The notes beneath the pieces were generated by a model. The model was not told where the DNA came from, made no database searches, and saw only the letters and a list, made by a program, of their open reading frames with translations. DNA of 23,360 nt from Acidobacteria bacterium UBA7540. GTDB lineage: Bacteria; Acidobacteriota; Terriglobia; UBA7540. The DNA lies in the NCBI GenBank assembly GCA_002478145.1, contig DLMI01000015.1:1-23360 (forward strand), given 5' to 3'. Made by a program: the position numbers and the translations under genes. Numbering within the stretch: the stretch's first letter is position 1; each line of letters begins with the position of its first letter. Shown piece after piece: positions 6,024 to 13,650 of this stretch.

Positions 6024-9000
6024 TTGTCCGCCTCGTTTCAGGAATTCTCAGAGAAATTGCAAAAGCTCATCGGCAAATTCCAGGCTGAGAAGGACTACTA
6101 CCTTTCTGGTGATTATCTCGAGGCCCAGGCGCGCGTTGACTTCGTCACGCCGCTTTTCAAAGCGCTGGGCTGGGACGTGGAGAACGAGGCCGGCCTCGCG
6201 CATCACCGGCGCGAAGTGATCGTCGAGCGCGGCGAGAGCGAGACTACCGGGCGGCCCGACTACAATTTCCGCATCGGCGGACAAACCAAGTTTTTTGTGG
6301 AGGCCAAAGCGCCCTCCGAAGCCCTAAGCAATCCCCACCATATCTTGCAGGCCAAGGGCTACGTCTGGAACACCCGGCAAGTCTTCTTCGTGATTCTCAC
6401 TGACTTCGTGGAATTCCGGTTCTACGACGCTTCCCGGCAACCGGATGAGCGCAACCCCGACGAGGGTTTGCTGCTCGATCTGAAGTACGGCGATTATCTC
6501 TCCAGCCTCGAGAAGCTCTGGGAATATTCCAAGGAACGTGTGGCCGCCGGATCGCTTGACGCGCTTTTGCCCAAGGCCCGCCGCGCGCCGCACCTGCGCA
6601 AGCAGGTGGACGATGTTTTCCTCGACGAGATGACCGGCTGGCGCGAGGAACTGGCCAAGGACATTCACAAGCGCAATCCCGCGCTTACCGCCAAGCAATT
6701 GAACGAAGTCGTGCAACGATTGCTCGACCGCGTTGTCTTCATCCGCATCGCGGAAGACCGCCACGTGATGGAAAAGCGGCAGCTCGCCGAGGTGGTGGAG
6801 GAATGGGAAACCCACGGCGGCAAGTTCCCCATCTTCGACTGGCTCAACGACCTCTTCCACAAAATCAACGAGGATTTTAACGGCGAGATCTTCAAGCCCC
6901 ACCTTTCGGAAGAAATCCAAATCGATTCGGAAATCCTGGCGCGTATTATCAAACGGCTCTACCCGCCCCAAAGCCCTTACCGCTTTGACGTGATCGGCGT
7001 CGAGCTCCTGGGCTCCATTTACGAGCGCTACCTCGGCAACACCATCCGCCTCACGCCCAAGCAGGTGCGCGTGGAGGAAAAGCCGGAAGTCCGCAAGGCA
7101 GGCGGGGTCTATTACACGCCGAAATACATCGTGGACTACATCGTGAAGAACACGGTGGGAAAGGTGATCGAAGGCAAGACGCCCAAACAGATTGAGAAGA
7201 TTCGCATTCTCGACCCCGCCTGTGGCTCAGGATCGTTCCTGATTGGGGCCTTCCAGTACCTCATCGACTACCACACCCAATGGTATTTGGAGCATCCCGA
7301 GCAGGAAGTACGCCATGCCCATCCTTCTCTTGACTTCATGCGCGAGGTGCACACCGATCCCGACGGCTCGAAGCGCCTCTCGGTCTATCGCAAAGCGAAG
7401 ATTCTGCGCAACAACCTCTTTGGCGTGGATATTGACCCGCAGGCCGTCGAGATCACCATGATGAGCCTGTACCTCAAGGCTCTGGAAGGCGAGCAGTCGC
7501 AACTCCCGCCCAAGCAACACCTCCTGCCGGAACTGAAATACAACATCCAGTGCGGCAACTCCCTGATCGGCCCGGATATCTATGACCAGGGCGTCCTGTT
7601 CGCCGAAGAAGAGAAAGACCGGATCAACGCCTTTGATTGGAATTACATCCCGAGCGTCGCGGCGGGTGGGGTCTACCCCGCCGGACGGGACCCGCGGGTA
7701 GGGGAGGGCTCGGCCCTCCCGAAAGCGAGCGGGAGCCCAGAGGGCTCCCCTACCAGAGCCCGTCGTGAGCGAACCAGCCCCGGCGCCCCCGCCCCCTCTA
7801 TCGGCCAAGTCACGAAGGACGGCGGGTTTGATGTGGTCATCGGCAACCCGCCGTACATCCGCATCCAGGCGATGAAGGAATGGGCGCCAGTCGAAGTCGA
7901 GTTCTATAAGGACCACTACAAGGCCGCGAGTTCCGGCAATTACGACATTTACGTGGTGTTCGTTGAAAAAGGGCTGAGGCTCCTTAACGAGCACGGAAAG
8001 CTCGGTTTCATCTGCCCGCATAAGTTCTTCAATGCCCAATATGGCGCGCCTCTTCGCAAGCTGCTATCGGAAGGAAAGAACCTCTCGCACGTCGCCCACT
8101 TCGGCGATCAGCAAGTCTTCGAGGGTGCGACGACATATACGTGTTTGTTGTTCCTCGAAAAAGCTGGAAGCAAACAATTGCAGATTGAAAAAGTGAATGA
8201 CCTCGAGGCTTGGCGCGCCACGGGTGAAGCCACCGAGGGCAAGATTCCCGCGGCGGCTATCACTGGCTCAGAGTGGAGCTTCAAGGTTGGCGCAGGCACG
8301 GAACTGTTTGAGAAGCTAGCGCAAATGAAGGTTAAGCTCGCTGATGTTGCAGCGCGGATATATCAAGGCCCAATCACGAGCGCTGACACGGTGTACCTCT
8401 TCAAGGACTTTGAGCAGGGCAAGAAAAAGGGCAACACAAAGGTACTCTCGCCGGAACTAAATGAATGGGTTGAAATCGAATCGGGCCTTCTCAAGCCGGT
8501 AGTGCGCAGCGGAAGCATTAACAGGCATTCAGCGCAACCAACTGCGCTTGTCCTTTTCCCCTATGAGGTCAAGGACTGCTCAGCACGGCTTCTGACACCA
8601 GCCGAAATGGAGCGAGACTACCCTATGGGGTGGGATTACTTGAATCGAAACCGAAGGCTCCTGGAGAATCGTGAAAAGGGCAAGTTTAAGGATGCAGAGT
8701 GGTATCGTTTTGGCCGCACGCAGAACCTTGGCATGTGGGAACAACCGAAGCTAATGGTGCCTTACATGGTTACGCAACTCGCTGCGTACCTCGACCGCAC
8801 AGACGGATTCTACTTTATCAATGTGACCACGGGTGGATATGGAGTCACCTCAGCGGACCCAACGATCAGTCTTCCCTACCTTTGCGGCGTGCTGAATTCG
8901 AGACTCCTGGATTTCTATTTCAAAAGCGTCACGACCCCTTTCCACGGAGGGTATTTTGCTGCCAACAAGCAATACATCGAACGGCTTCCCATCCGCCCCA

Positions 9001-9224
9001 TCGACTTCTCTGATCCTGCCGACAAGGCCCGGCACGACAAGATGGTGGCACTCGTTGACCGGATGCTGGCATTGAACAAGCAAAAGCATTCCGGCAAGCT
9101 TGCGCCTTCGCAAGTTGACCGCGTCGACCGAGAAATCGCCGCCACTGACCCCGAAATTGACGACTTGGTTTACAATCTCTACGGCATCACAGACGAAGAG
9201 AGAAGGATCGTCGAGGAAGGCTAG
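6024..9224 (+). CDS. Type IIG restriction-modification enzyme (Eco57I-like methylase, TaqI-type C-terminus)
   Basis: A single-chain enzyme that should methylate adenine in its DNA site and cut unmodified DNA. The N-terminal PD-(D/E)xK nuclease has Asp79 in GRPDYNF, then Glu93 and Lys95 in FVEAKAP. A helical linker follows. The N6-adenine methylase has motif I DPACGSGSFL at 397 and motif IV NPPY at 608. The C-terminal third looks like a TaqI-type specificity domain (FGRTQNLGMWEQPKLMVPY, GVLNSRLLDFYFK, NKQYIERLPIRPI). I chose the TTG at 6024 because ACGGAG lies 7 nt upstream; the frame is open back to a GTG at 5904. Residues about 545-592 are a low-complexity insertion made of palindromic repeat DNA. 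The TIR gene follows after 9 nt. Confidence 0.9.
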   Translation: MSASFQEFSEKLQKLIGKFQAEKDYYLSGDYLEAQARVDFVTPLFKALGWDVENEAGLAHHRREVIVERGESETTGRPDYNFRIGGQTKFFVEAKAPSEALSNPHHILQAKGYVWNTRQVFFVILTDFVEFRFYDASRQPDERNPDEGLLLDLKYGDYLSSLEKLWEYSKERVAAGSLDALLPKARRAPHLRKQVDDVFLDEMTGWREELAKDIHKRNPALTAKQLNEVVQRLLDRVVFIRIAEDRHVMEKRQLAEVVEEWETHGGKFPIFDWLNDLFHKINEDFNGEIFKPHLSEEIQIDSEILARIIKRLYPPQSPYRFDVIGVELLGSIYERYLGNTIRLTPKQVRVEEKPEVRKAGGVYYTPKYIVDYIVKNTVGKVIEGKTPKQIEKIRILDPACGSGSFLIGAFQYLIDYHTQWYLEHPEQEVRHAHPSLDFMREVHTDPDGSKRLSVYRKAKILRNNLFGVDIDPQAVEITMMSLYLKALEGEQSQLPPKQHLLPELKYNIQCGNSLIGPDIYDQGVLFAEEEKDRINAFDWNYIPSVAAGGVYPAGRDPRVGEGSALPKASGSPEGSPTRARRERTSPGAPAPSIGQVTKDGGFDVVIGNPPYIRIQAMKEWAPVEVEFYKDHYKAASSGNYDIYVVFVEKGLRLLNEHGKLGFICPHKFFNAQYGAPLRKLLSEGKNLSHVAHFGDQQVFEGATTYTCLLFLEKAGSKQLQIEKVNDLEAWRATGEATEGKIPAAAITGSEWSFKVGAGTELFEKLAQMKVKLADVAARIYQGPITSADTVYLFKDFEQGKKKGNTKVLSPELNEWVEIESGLLKPVVRSGSINRHSAQPTALVLFPYEVKDCSARLLTPAEMERDYPMGWDYLNRNRRLLENREKGKFKDAEWYRFGRTQNLGMWEQPKLMVPYMVTQLAAYLDRTDGFYFINVTTGGYGVTSADPTISLPYLCGVLNSRLLDFYFKSVTTPFHGGYFAANKQYIERLPIRPIDFSDPADKARHDKMVALVDRMLALNKQKHSGKLAPSQVDRVDREIAATDPEIDDLVYNLYGITDEERRIVEEG
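7656..7799 (+). repeat. Palindromic repeat DNA inserted in frame in the RM gene
   Basis: About 144 bp with several inverted repeats: GGCGGG-TGGGG/CCCC-GCC around 7660-7682, GAGGGCTCGGCCCTC near 7705-7719, and GTAGGGGAG (about 7698) against CTCCCCTAC (about 7745). It encodes a Gly-, Pro- and Arg-rich stretch (GGVYPAGRDPRVGEGS onward) between WNYIPS and GGFDVVIGNPPY, where related methylases usually have only a short link. The length keeps the frame open. Confidence 0.7.
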
Positions 9225-9233
9225 GGGAGCACG

Positions 9234-9965
9234 ATGTCATACAGTATCTTCCTGAGCCATAGCTCGTCGGACGCGAGATGGGTGAAGTTGATTAAGGATA
9301 ACGCGCAGCAGGTGGGACTAGACGTCTATTTATACGAGCACGACCCACAGCCGGGCCGGCTGGTGGCCGAAAAGGTCCAGGACGCGATCAAGGCTTGCGA
9401 CGCGCTGGTGGTCTTGCTTACGGAGAATAGCGAGGTGTCGTCTTACGTTCATCAGGAAGTCGGATATGCGAGCGCTTTGAAGAAGGTAGTCGTTCCTCTG
9501 GTTCAACCCGGTATAGGTCAGGACAAGTTGGCCATGCTGCAAGGGGTCGAGTATATACAATTTGACTTTCAGAACCCCCAGCCTGGCCTCGCAACGCTCC
9601 TGGACTACCTTCAAACGGCCAAGCTTGGCAAGGACGAGAGTCAGGCGCTGCTAGCCGTCGGGGCCCTCGTGGAAACGGCGGCCCGTGCAAAGCTCAGCCC
9701 CGCCGAGGTGGAGATTCTGCGGAATGTGCCCAGTGACGGCACGATAGCGCTCTTGGATTTCGAGCAAGGCACCTTTCTCCACCTCGGCCCCAAGGTGCTC
9801 CCTGGCGGGAATGACTACGACCCAGCCGCAGCCGCCCACTATCTGGACGCGCTTGAGTCCCTACAAGATCGCGGCCTCCTGAGGCACGAGGGAGGCGTCC
9901 TTTATAGGTTGACAGGCAGGGGCTTTGACCTGCGGAAAGGCCTTCTCGAAGACCAGTCCGCTTAG
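9234..9965 (+). CDS. TIR-domain protein with C-terminal winged-helix-like domain
   Basis: Residues 1-140 form a bacterial TIR domain: SIFLSHSSSDARWVK at the N-terminus, GLDVYLYEHDPQPG in the BB-loop region, DALVVLLTENSEVSSYVHQE with the expected catalytic glutamate at Glu75, and VVPLVQP. Such domains commonly cleave NAD+ or make cyclic ADP-ribose signals during phage defence. Residues 150-243 (LSPAEVEILRNV, then LDALESLQDRGLLRHEGGVLYRLTGRG) look like a winged helix, so it may bind DNA or a partner. The ATG follows GGGGAG and lies 9 nt after the restriction-modification stop, indicating one operon. Immediately downstream is a second copy of the RM tail. Function in defence is inferred from family and position. 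Confidence 0.88.
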   Translation: MSYSIFLSHSSSDARWVKLIKDNAQQVGLDVYLYEHDPQPGRLVAEKVQDAIKACDALVVLLTENSEVSSYVHQEVGYASALKKVVVPLVQPGIGQDKLAMLQGVEYIQFDFQNPQPGLATLLDYLQTAKLGKDESQALLAVGALVETAARAKLSPAEVEILRNVPSDGTIALLDFEQGTFLHLGPKVLPGGNDYDPAAAAHYLDALESLQDRGLLRHEGGVLYRLTGRGFDLRKGLLEDQSA

Positions 9966-9972
9966 TAGAACT

Positions 9973-10110
9973 GGCCCGCACGAGCTCGCGTTTTCCGAAC
10001 TCGACCGACCGGAGCGCGAAATCGCCTCCACCGACGCCAAAATTGACGATGTCGTTTACGAGCTGTATGGTATCAGAGACGAAGAGCGTAGAATCATCGA
10101 GGGCGCATGA
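9973..10110 (+). pseudogene. Orphan C-terminal tail of a second type IIG RM gene
   Basis: Starting 8 nt after the TIR stop, an open frame of 45 codons ends in TGA and reads REIASTDAKIDDVVYELYG then RDEERRIIEGA. It matches the last residues of the upstream restriction-modification enzyme (REIAATDPEIDDLVYNLYG, TDEERRIVEEG), with 24 of 37 positions identical. It has no start of its own outside the TIR gene. It is best read as the remnant of another RM gene, or of a duplicated 3' end, left when the TIR gene was placed or when the rest was deleted. Confidence 0.85.
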
Positions 10111-10241
10111 AACGCCCATTACCGAGGACCGGGCAGCAGGCCGAACGGGAATAAATTGCTTACGATTCGTTGCCCTCTGCCGCCGTCCCTCTGGGTGCTC
10201 GTCCCTTGTGAAATCTTTACCGACGAGGTTCTCGAAATGGC

Positions 10242-10529
10242 CTACAACATCACGGGTCCATTCTTGGCAGCCGCCGTCCTTTGCGTTTCGTAAACGCCCG
10301 CGAGCGAAGCCAGCTTGCTGCGAAGCTCCGGTTCGGTCCAATGGCCGTTTGAGAATTCGGCCAGCCGAAGCTCGATTTCACCAGCCAGCTCGATCGCGGC
10401 TCGGTTCCCGCTTCGCTCGATGCCACAGGCTACGGGGACGAACCCGTCCTCAAACTCGGCCAGCGATATGTCGTCGCTAAGGTAACGGACTAGTGAAGCG
10501 CGGATTTCGAGGTCAATTCCACTCGTCAT
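10242..10529 (-). CDS. Small hypothetical protein
   Basis: A 95-aa acidic protein, not recognised as a named family. The core SLAEFEDGFVPVACGIERSG, AIELAGEIELRLAEFSNGHWTEPELRSKLASL looks like a compact helical protein, and I have the impression of similar small proteins in other soil bacteria, which is not verified. The start codon ATG (complement of 10527-10529) overlaps the ATG of the plus-strand gene at 10528 inside the palindrome CATG, so neither gene has its own upstream leader. No good ribosome site precedes it. It lies next to the defence locus, but nothing shows a link. Confidence 0.6.
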   Translation of the reverse strand: MTSGIDLEIRASLVRYLSDDISLAEFEDGFVPVACGIERSGNRAAIELAGEIELRLAEFSNGHWTEPELRSKLASLAGVYETQRTAAAKNGPVML

Positions 10530-10836
10530 GATTCAACCCACGGGTAAAGTTCGAGTGACGGCGGCCGAACTGCGCCGCATGTTCAAGCACTCGGACATTC
10601 CCGATCGGATCAGCTCCCGCGAACTCCGCCAGGTTCTTAGCCGAGACGACCACCCGGCGCCGCCCACATCGGGTCAGCCATTTTGCACCCGCAGTCAGAT
10701 TCTCTCATTCTTCGACGTGGATGACAACAAGCTCGTCGTGCTGCACCAGTACAAACGACCCGATGGCAGTATCGGGGGTTCCGGAGAGTCCGACCCTAAA
10801 CGGCTCTTGATCGGGCGGACGATTTACTTCGTTTGA
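10528..10836 (+). CDS. Small hypothetical protein
   Basis: A 102-aa basic protein with no named domain that I recognise. It reads MIQPTGKVRVTAAELRRMFK, then RISSRELRQVLSRDDHPAPP, then CTRSQILSFFDVDDNKLVVLHQYKRPDGSIGGSG and ends in IGRTIYFV, a helix-then-strand pattern typical of a real folded protein. The start ATG overlaps the start of the minus-strand 95-aa gene. A GAGGT lies about 14 nt upstream, too far for a strong ribosome site. The two divergent genes may be a functional pair, which is inference. Confidence 0.6.
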   Translation: MIQPTGKVRVTAAELRRMFKHSDIPDRISSRELRQVLSRDDHPAPPTSGQPFCTRSQILSFFDVDDNKLVVLHQYKRPDGSIGGSGESDPKRLLIGRTIYFV

Positions 10837-11174
10837 AAGCGACCCCGTGGATACGCCCCCAGAATACTCGTCTTCCACGACGTTTGCGAAAGGCAATTGA
10901 AGAACCGCAGGTCTCCCGCCGGGCGGGACGGGACCTCCGCTACATGATTCGAGCGCATCTGAATCCCTGCTGGACAGACGGACCAGAATTGCTCAGAATA
11001 TTCCCTAGCCCGGATTTCTCACCACGGGTCTGGAAGGGCGGGGCTTTAGCCCCGCCGTTACAAGCCCTTCCTGATTATTCCGGCGCCCCGTAAGAACGAC
11101 CAAGCGTGGTGAGAAGTCCGGGCTAGCAACGCAACTCCCTGGTTTCGATGGCAGGGGAGGTGGGATGGTGAAAC
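10837..11174. other. Intergenic region with palindromes
   Basis: An open frame across it (10833-11093) is made largely of repeat DNA and is rejected as a gene. At 10909-10936, AGGTC and GACCT enclose TCCCGC and GCGGGA, a nested hairpin resembling the 696-730 family. A CTAG-ended element occupies 11005-11126. A GGGAGG ribosome-site sequence near 11155 precedes an ATG at 11165 that opens only 13 codons. Confidence 0.6.
11005..11126 (-). mobile_element. CTAG-ended palindromic element, copy 1
   Basis: The ends 11005-11026 and 11105-11126 are inverted repeats matching at 21 of 22 bases, both starting CTAGCCCGGA or CTAGCCCGGG's complement form. Inside is the hairpin GGCGGGGCTTTAGCCCCGCC, then CCTGATTATTCCGGCG. 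The whole unit in reverse complement aligns with the right half of the element at 18716-18944. It has no coding capacity, so it would need a transposase or RAYT-like enzyme from elsewhere. Confidence 0.75.
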
Positions 11175-11975
11175 TTGAGCACTCCGCAAATCCCGGCGCA
11201 GGATAACATCCCCATCAGCGAGTACGTCAAAGGAAAATTCGTCCCGCTCTCACACCTGGCCCATGGCTGGGAGATTCACTCCATGCTCACGCTGACTCCT
11301 GCGGAGGAGCGGACCATGGTGCGAGAACCGGCTCAGGCAGTTCCGGCGGGCATCGCCGAGCGGATCGGCCCGCTTCGAGTCCTGATGGTTCCTTACATCG
11401 CTTGTATGGACTCCGGGGATGTGGTCTGCCCGGCTAAGCCCAGGGGTGAGACTCACACTGCCGCATGGGTTGAAACAAGCGAAAGGACCCATCTCCTCCT
11501 CGCCTGTCGGGAAGTGGACCCCCACGACACCGGGTTCGAGTTCCTAGCTAGTGTCGCCGAATTGCTGCGGCCACGTCTTAACGTTTCGGAACTCGCCGCC
11601 TACGATGAGCTCCTGGATGAGGAGCTTCGCCACGGAGTACGCGGCGAGATTGATGAAGAATCCCTGACCGCCAAGCAGGCACTGCTCGCCATCCGCCCCT
11701 GGCGCCGTAGTCGCCTTCAGTATGAGCCCTACCGGGACATCTCCCTGGTGAGCACGGTAGCTGAATACATGCACGGCTTGTGGCACGACGTCCAGATCCG
11801 GGTGGGACCCGAACACCTGCCCCTCCAACAGTTGCGCCGCCGTATGATCCTGATGTCCAACCTCTTTCCGCCCAACCCTGGCTATGCAGTGTTCGCCAAG
11901 GACTTGGAAGAGGAGCCGAAAACGGAAGAAAGAGCGGCCCAAACTGGAAACCAGAAACCAGAAACTGGAAAATAG
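11175..11975 (+). CDS. Hypothetical protein of unknown function
   Basis: A 266-aa soluble protein. I see no signal peptide, membrane segment or recognised catalytic motif. Notable stretches are HLAHGWEIHSMLTLTPAEER, GPLRVLMVPYIACMDSGDVV, TSERTHLLLACREVDPHDTGFEFLA and a Glu- and Arg-rich C-terminal half. The TTG start lacks a nearby ribosome site. A GGGAGG precedes an out-of-frame ATG at 11165 that stops after 13 codons, so either that short frame is a coupled leader or a frameshift separates them. The next in-frame Met is residue 37. The last nine residues (TGNQKPETGK region) are encoded by a 7-bp satellite, which evidently replaced the original end. Confidence 0.65.
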   Translation: MSTPQIPAQDNIPISEYVKGKFVPLSHLAHGWEIHSMLTLTPAEERTMVREPAQAVPAGIAERIGPLRVLMVPYIACMDSGDVVCPAKPRGETHTAAWVETSERTHLLLACREVDPHDTGFEFLASVAELLRPRLNVSELAAYDELLDEELRHGVRGEIDEESLTAKQALLAIRPWRRSRLQYEPYRDISLVSTVAEYMHGLWHDVQIRVGPEHLPLQQLRRRMILMSNLFPPNPGYAVFAKDLEEEPKTEERAAQTGNQKPETGK

Positions 11976-12009
11976 AAACTGGAAATTGGAAATTAGAAAT
12001 TGGAAACCC
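11947..12009 (+). repeat. Heptameric satellite, nine units
   Basis: Nine consecutive 7-bp units: GAAACCA, GAAACCA, GAAACTG, GAAAATA, GAAACTG, GAAATTG, GAAATTA, GAAATTG, GAAACCC. All begin GAAA. The repeat provides the stop codon (TAG at 11973) of the 11175 gene. It lies in the 75-bp gap before the convergent universal stress gene. Confidence 0.9.
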
Positions 12010-12050
12010 TGCTGATTGAAAGCATGGGCGTGGCTCTCTGCGCATTGCGG

Positions 12051-12932
12051 TCAGAGGGGAACAGTCAGCACCGGGCATGGACCCTTTTGGATGACGCGGT
12101 GGGTTGTGGAACCAAAGATGGCCAAGTCCAGAGCATTGCGGCCGCGCACTCCGAGGATGATGAGGTCCGTATCCGCTTCACGGGCGGAGCGGATGATCTC
12201 CTCGTAGGGCTTGCCGACTCGCAGACGGGGCTTAAGGAGATTGCTATTCCGGGCGGAGGGTGGGAGCAGGCCCTCGAGTTGCTGTACGACCTCGGACGTG
12301 ACGGCGGTGAGATCCTTGTTGAGCGGGAAATCTTCCATGACGTGCAGCAACGTCAGTTCGGCTTTATACTCCTCAGCCAGGGAGAGCGCATAGAGTAAGG
12401 CCCGCTCGGAATAAGCCGAAAAATCCACCCCGAAGAGAATCTTTCGCAAATGCACCGGCTCGACACTGTCCCCCGGGGCCACAAATTCGTGCGCGGGTTT
12501 GCGCACTACCAGGACGGGACAGCGCGCTTTTCGCAGGACCTTTTCCGTGACCGAGCCGAGAAGGATGTGGTCCAGGCCGTGCCGACCGTGCGTACCCATC
12601 ACGATCAGGTCCACGGCTCGCGTTTGGGCGAAGGCAAGGATTGTATCCGTCACATCACCTTCGTCCACGAAGCTCTCAATCTCGATTCCCTCACCACGGT
12701 GTTTCCGCACAAAATCCTTAAGTTGCTCGCGGGCAAAAACCGAGAGGCCCTGCGAAACCTTGTCGATCGCTTCCGCATCGATGTAGGAAGGATAGGCCGA
12801 GAATGCCAGGTGGAGAACGTGCTCGAGCAGCAGTTTACTCTTATAGCGCCCTGCCAGTGACTGCGCGTATTCAAAAGCCCTTGTCGAAAACTCTGAAAAA
12901 TCCAGCGGGCAAAGGATGCGTTCCAGCTTCAA
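12051..12932 (-). CDS. Universal stress protein with two UspA domains
   Basis: Two UspA folds in tandem in 293 aa. Domain 1 (1-148) starts LERILCPLDFSEFSTRAF and ends with the ATP-binding signature GTHGRHGLDHILLGSVTEKV and PVLVVRKP. Domain 2 starts LRKILFGVDFSAYSERAL and ends with GVRGRNALDLAIFGSTTHRV and CPVLTVPL. The Gly-x2-Gly-x9-Gly-Ser/Thr pattern in each suggests ATP-binding types. Such proteins help survive starvation, oxidants or hypoxia. The start is a TTG with a GAGGAG ribosome site 5 nt upstream. It is convergent with the 11175 gene and divergent from the cytochrome cluster, with which it may share control by oxygen or energy state (inference). Confidence 0.93.
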   Translation of the reverse strand: MKLERILCPLDFSEFSTRAFEYAQSLAGRYKSKLLLEHVLHLAFSAYPSYIDAEAIDKVSQGLSVFAREQLKDFVRKHRGEGIEIESFVDEGDVTDTILAFAQTRAVDLIVMGTHGRHGLDHILLGSVTEKVLRKARCPVLVVRKPAHEFVAPGDSVEPVHLRKILFGVDFSAYSERALLYALSLAEEYKAELTLLHVMEDFPLNKDLTAVTSEVVQQLEGLLPPSARNSNLLKPRLRVGKPYEEIIRSAREADTDLIILGVRGRNALDLAIFGSTTHRVIQKGPCPVLTVPL

Positions 12933-13417
12933 GGGGGCTCCTCACAAGATAAGATTCATGGTCGATTCCTTGCTTGCGGTCAGACTCCTCATAGGAACAG
13001 TTGCGGCGAACCCAAACTGGCTCGAACACTGCCCAGAGCCGATGGGGTGGCACGTGACATGCCAGGAATTCGACATTGTTGCGTGTAAAAGATACGCAAT
13101 GATGCGGCCGATCTCTTCCTTTAAGATCAGGCCAATACAACCAGTTAGCTGCTAAGCGACCAATGGTCATGGCTACAAACAAGAAGGAGCGGATTGAGTC
13201 ATTTGCCACAAGACCCCTGAGATTTCGCGCAACTTATTTGAATGCAAGGTGCTGGCGAGGTCGAGGAAACTGCTAACTTTTGTTATACTCGGCTGTTAAG
13301 AAATTAACAGATGTGCAAGCCTGGCATTTAGAGTGCTACATCAATCATGACGGTGCTGAAATCGGGGCAAAAACTGCGCCTCGACGAGACTACAGCACTT
13401 TTGGGAGGGTCTGATCT
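12933..13417. other. Divergent intergenic region upstream of the cytochrome cluster
   Basis: No gene is supported. The minus-strand open frame at 12871-13209 overlaps the stress gene and has no recognisable features. The cytochrome-side half contains the promoter and operator-like palindrome at 13281-13310 and a GGGAGG ribosome site near 13404. Confidence 0.5.
13281..13310 (+). promoter_or_regulatory. Extended -10 promoter with operator-like palindrome
   Basis: TGTTATACT (13281-13289) fits an extended -10 box (TG, one base, TATACT). Four bases later CTGTTAAGAAATTAACAG (13293-13310) is a palindrome with 7-bp perfect arms, lying where transcription should start. It could be a repressor site or form a 5' hairpin. 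No convincing -35 box is present, which suits an extended -10 promoter. It would drive the respiratory cluster. Confidence 0.5.
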
Positions 13418-13636
13418 TTGAACATCATTCGGCCACTGTTACTATTGACTCTTGTAGCCTTCATCGCTGTCTCCATGGGGATGAGCAAGGCGCAATACGG
13501 CAAGAAGGAAGGCAAGCCTTGCACCTTCTGCCACCCACCCGGGAAGTTCAAGGAGCTTACCGACGCTGGAAAGTACTACAAGGAGCATAACCACTCGCTC
13601 GAGGGTTATAAGGCCGACGAGAAGAAGGGAAGTTAG
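13418..13636 (+). CDS. Mini monohaem c-type cytochrome, copy A
   Basis: A 72-aa exported protein: a hydrophobic signal (IIRPLLLLTLVAFIAVSMGM), cleaved probably around AQYG, then GKKEGKPCTFCHPPG with a single CxxCH haem site. A conserved tail follows, KELTDAGKYYKEHNHSLEGY. The mature chain is under 50 aa, very small for a cytochrome c, so it may be a small periplasmic electron shuttle or a subunit of the neighbouring complex. A near twin is encoded at 15304, on the other side of the hexahaem gene. The start is a TTG with GGGAGG about 9 nt upstream. I know no named family for it. Confidence 0.8.
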   Translation: MNIIRPLLLLTLVAFIAVSMGMSKAQYGKKEGKPCTFCHPPGKFKELTDAGKYYKEHNHSLEGYKADEKKGS

Positions 13637-13650
13637 TCGAGCAGCGGGTC

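Noticed and set aside
7227..8039. 270-codon minus-strand open frame opposite the RM gene
   Set aside because: Shadow of the methylase region, which carries DPACGSGSFL and NPPY on the plus strand.
10833..11093. 86-codon plus-strand open frame
   Set aside because: It is built largely of hairpin and CTAG-element DNA, with Pro- and Arg-rich content and no protein-like pattern.
12871..13209. 112-codon minus-strand open frame next to the stress gene
   Set aside because: It overlaps the start of the stress protein in another frame and has no recognisable motif; the stress gene has a good ribosome site of its own.
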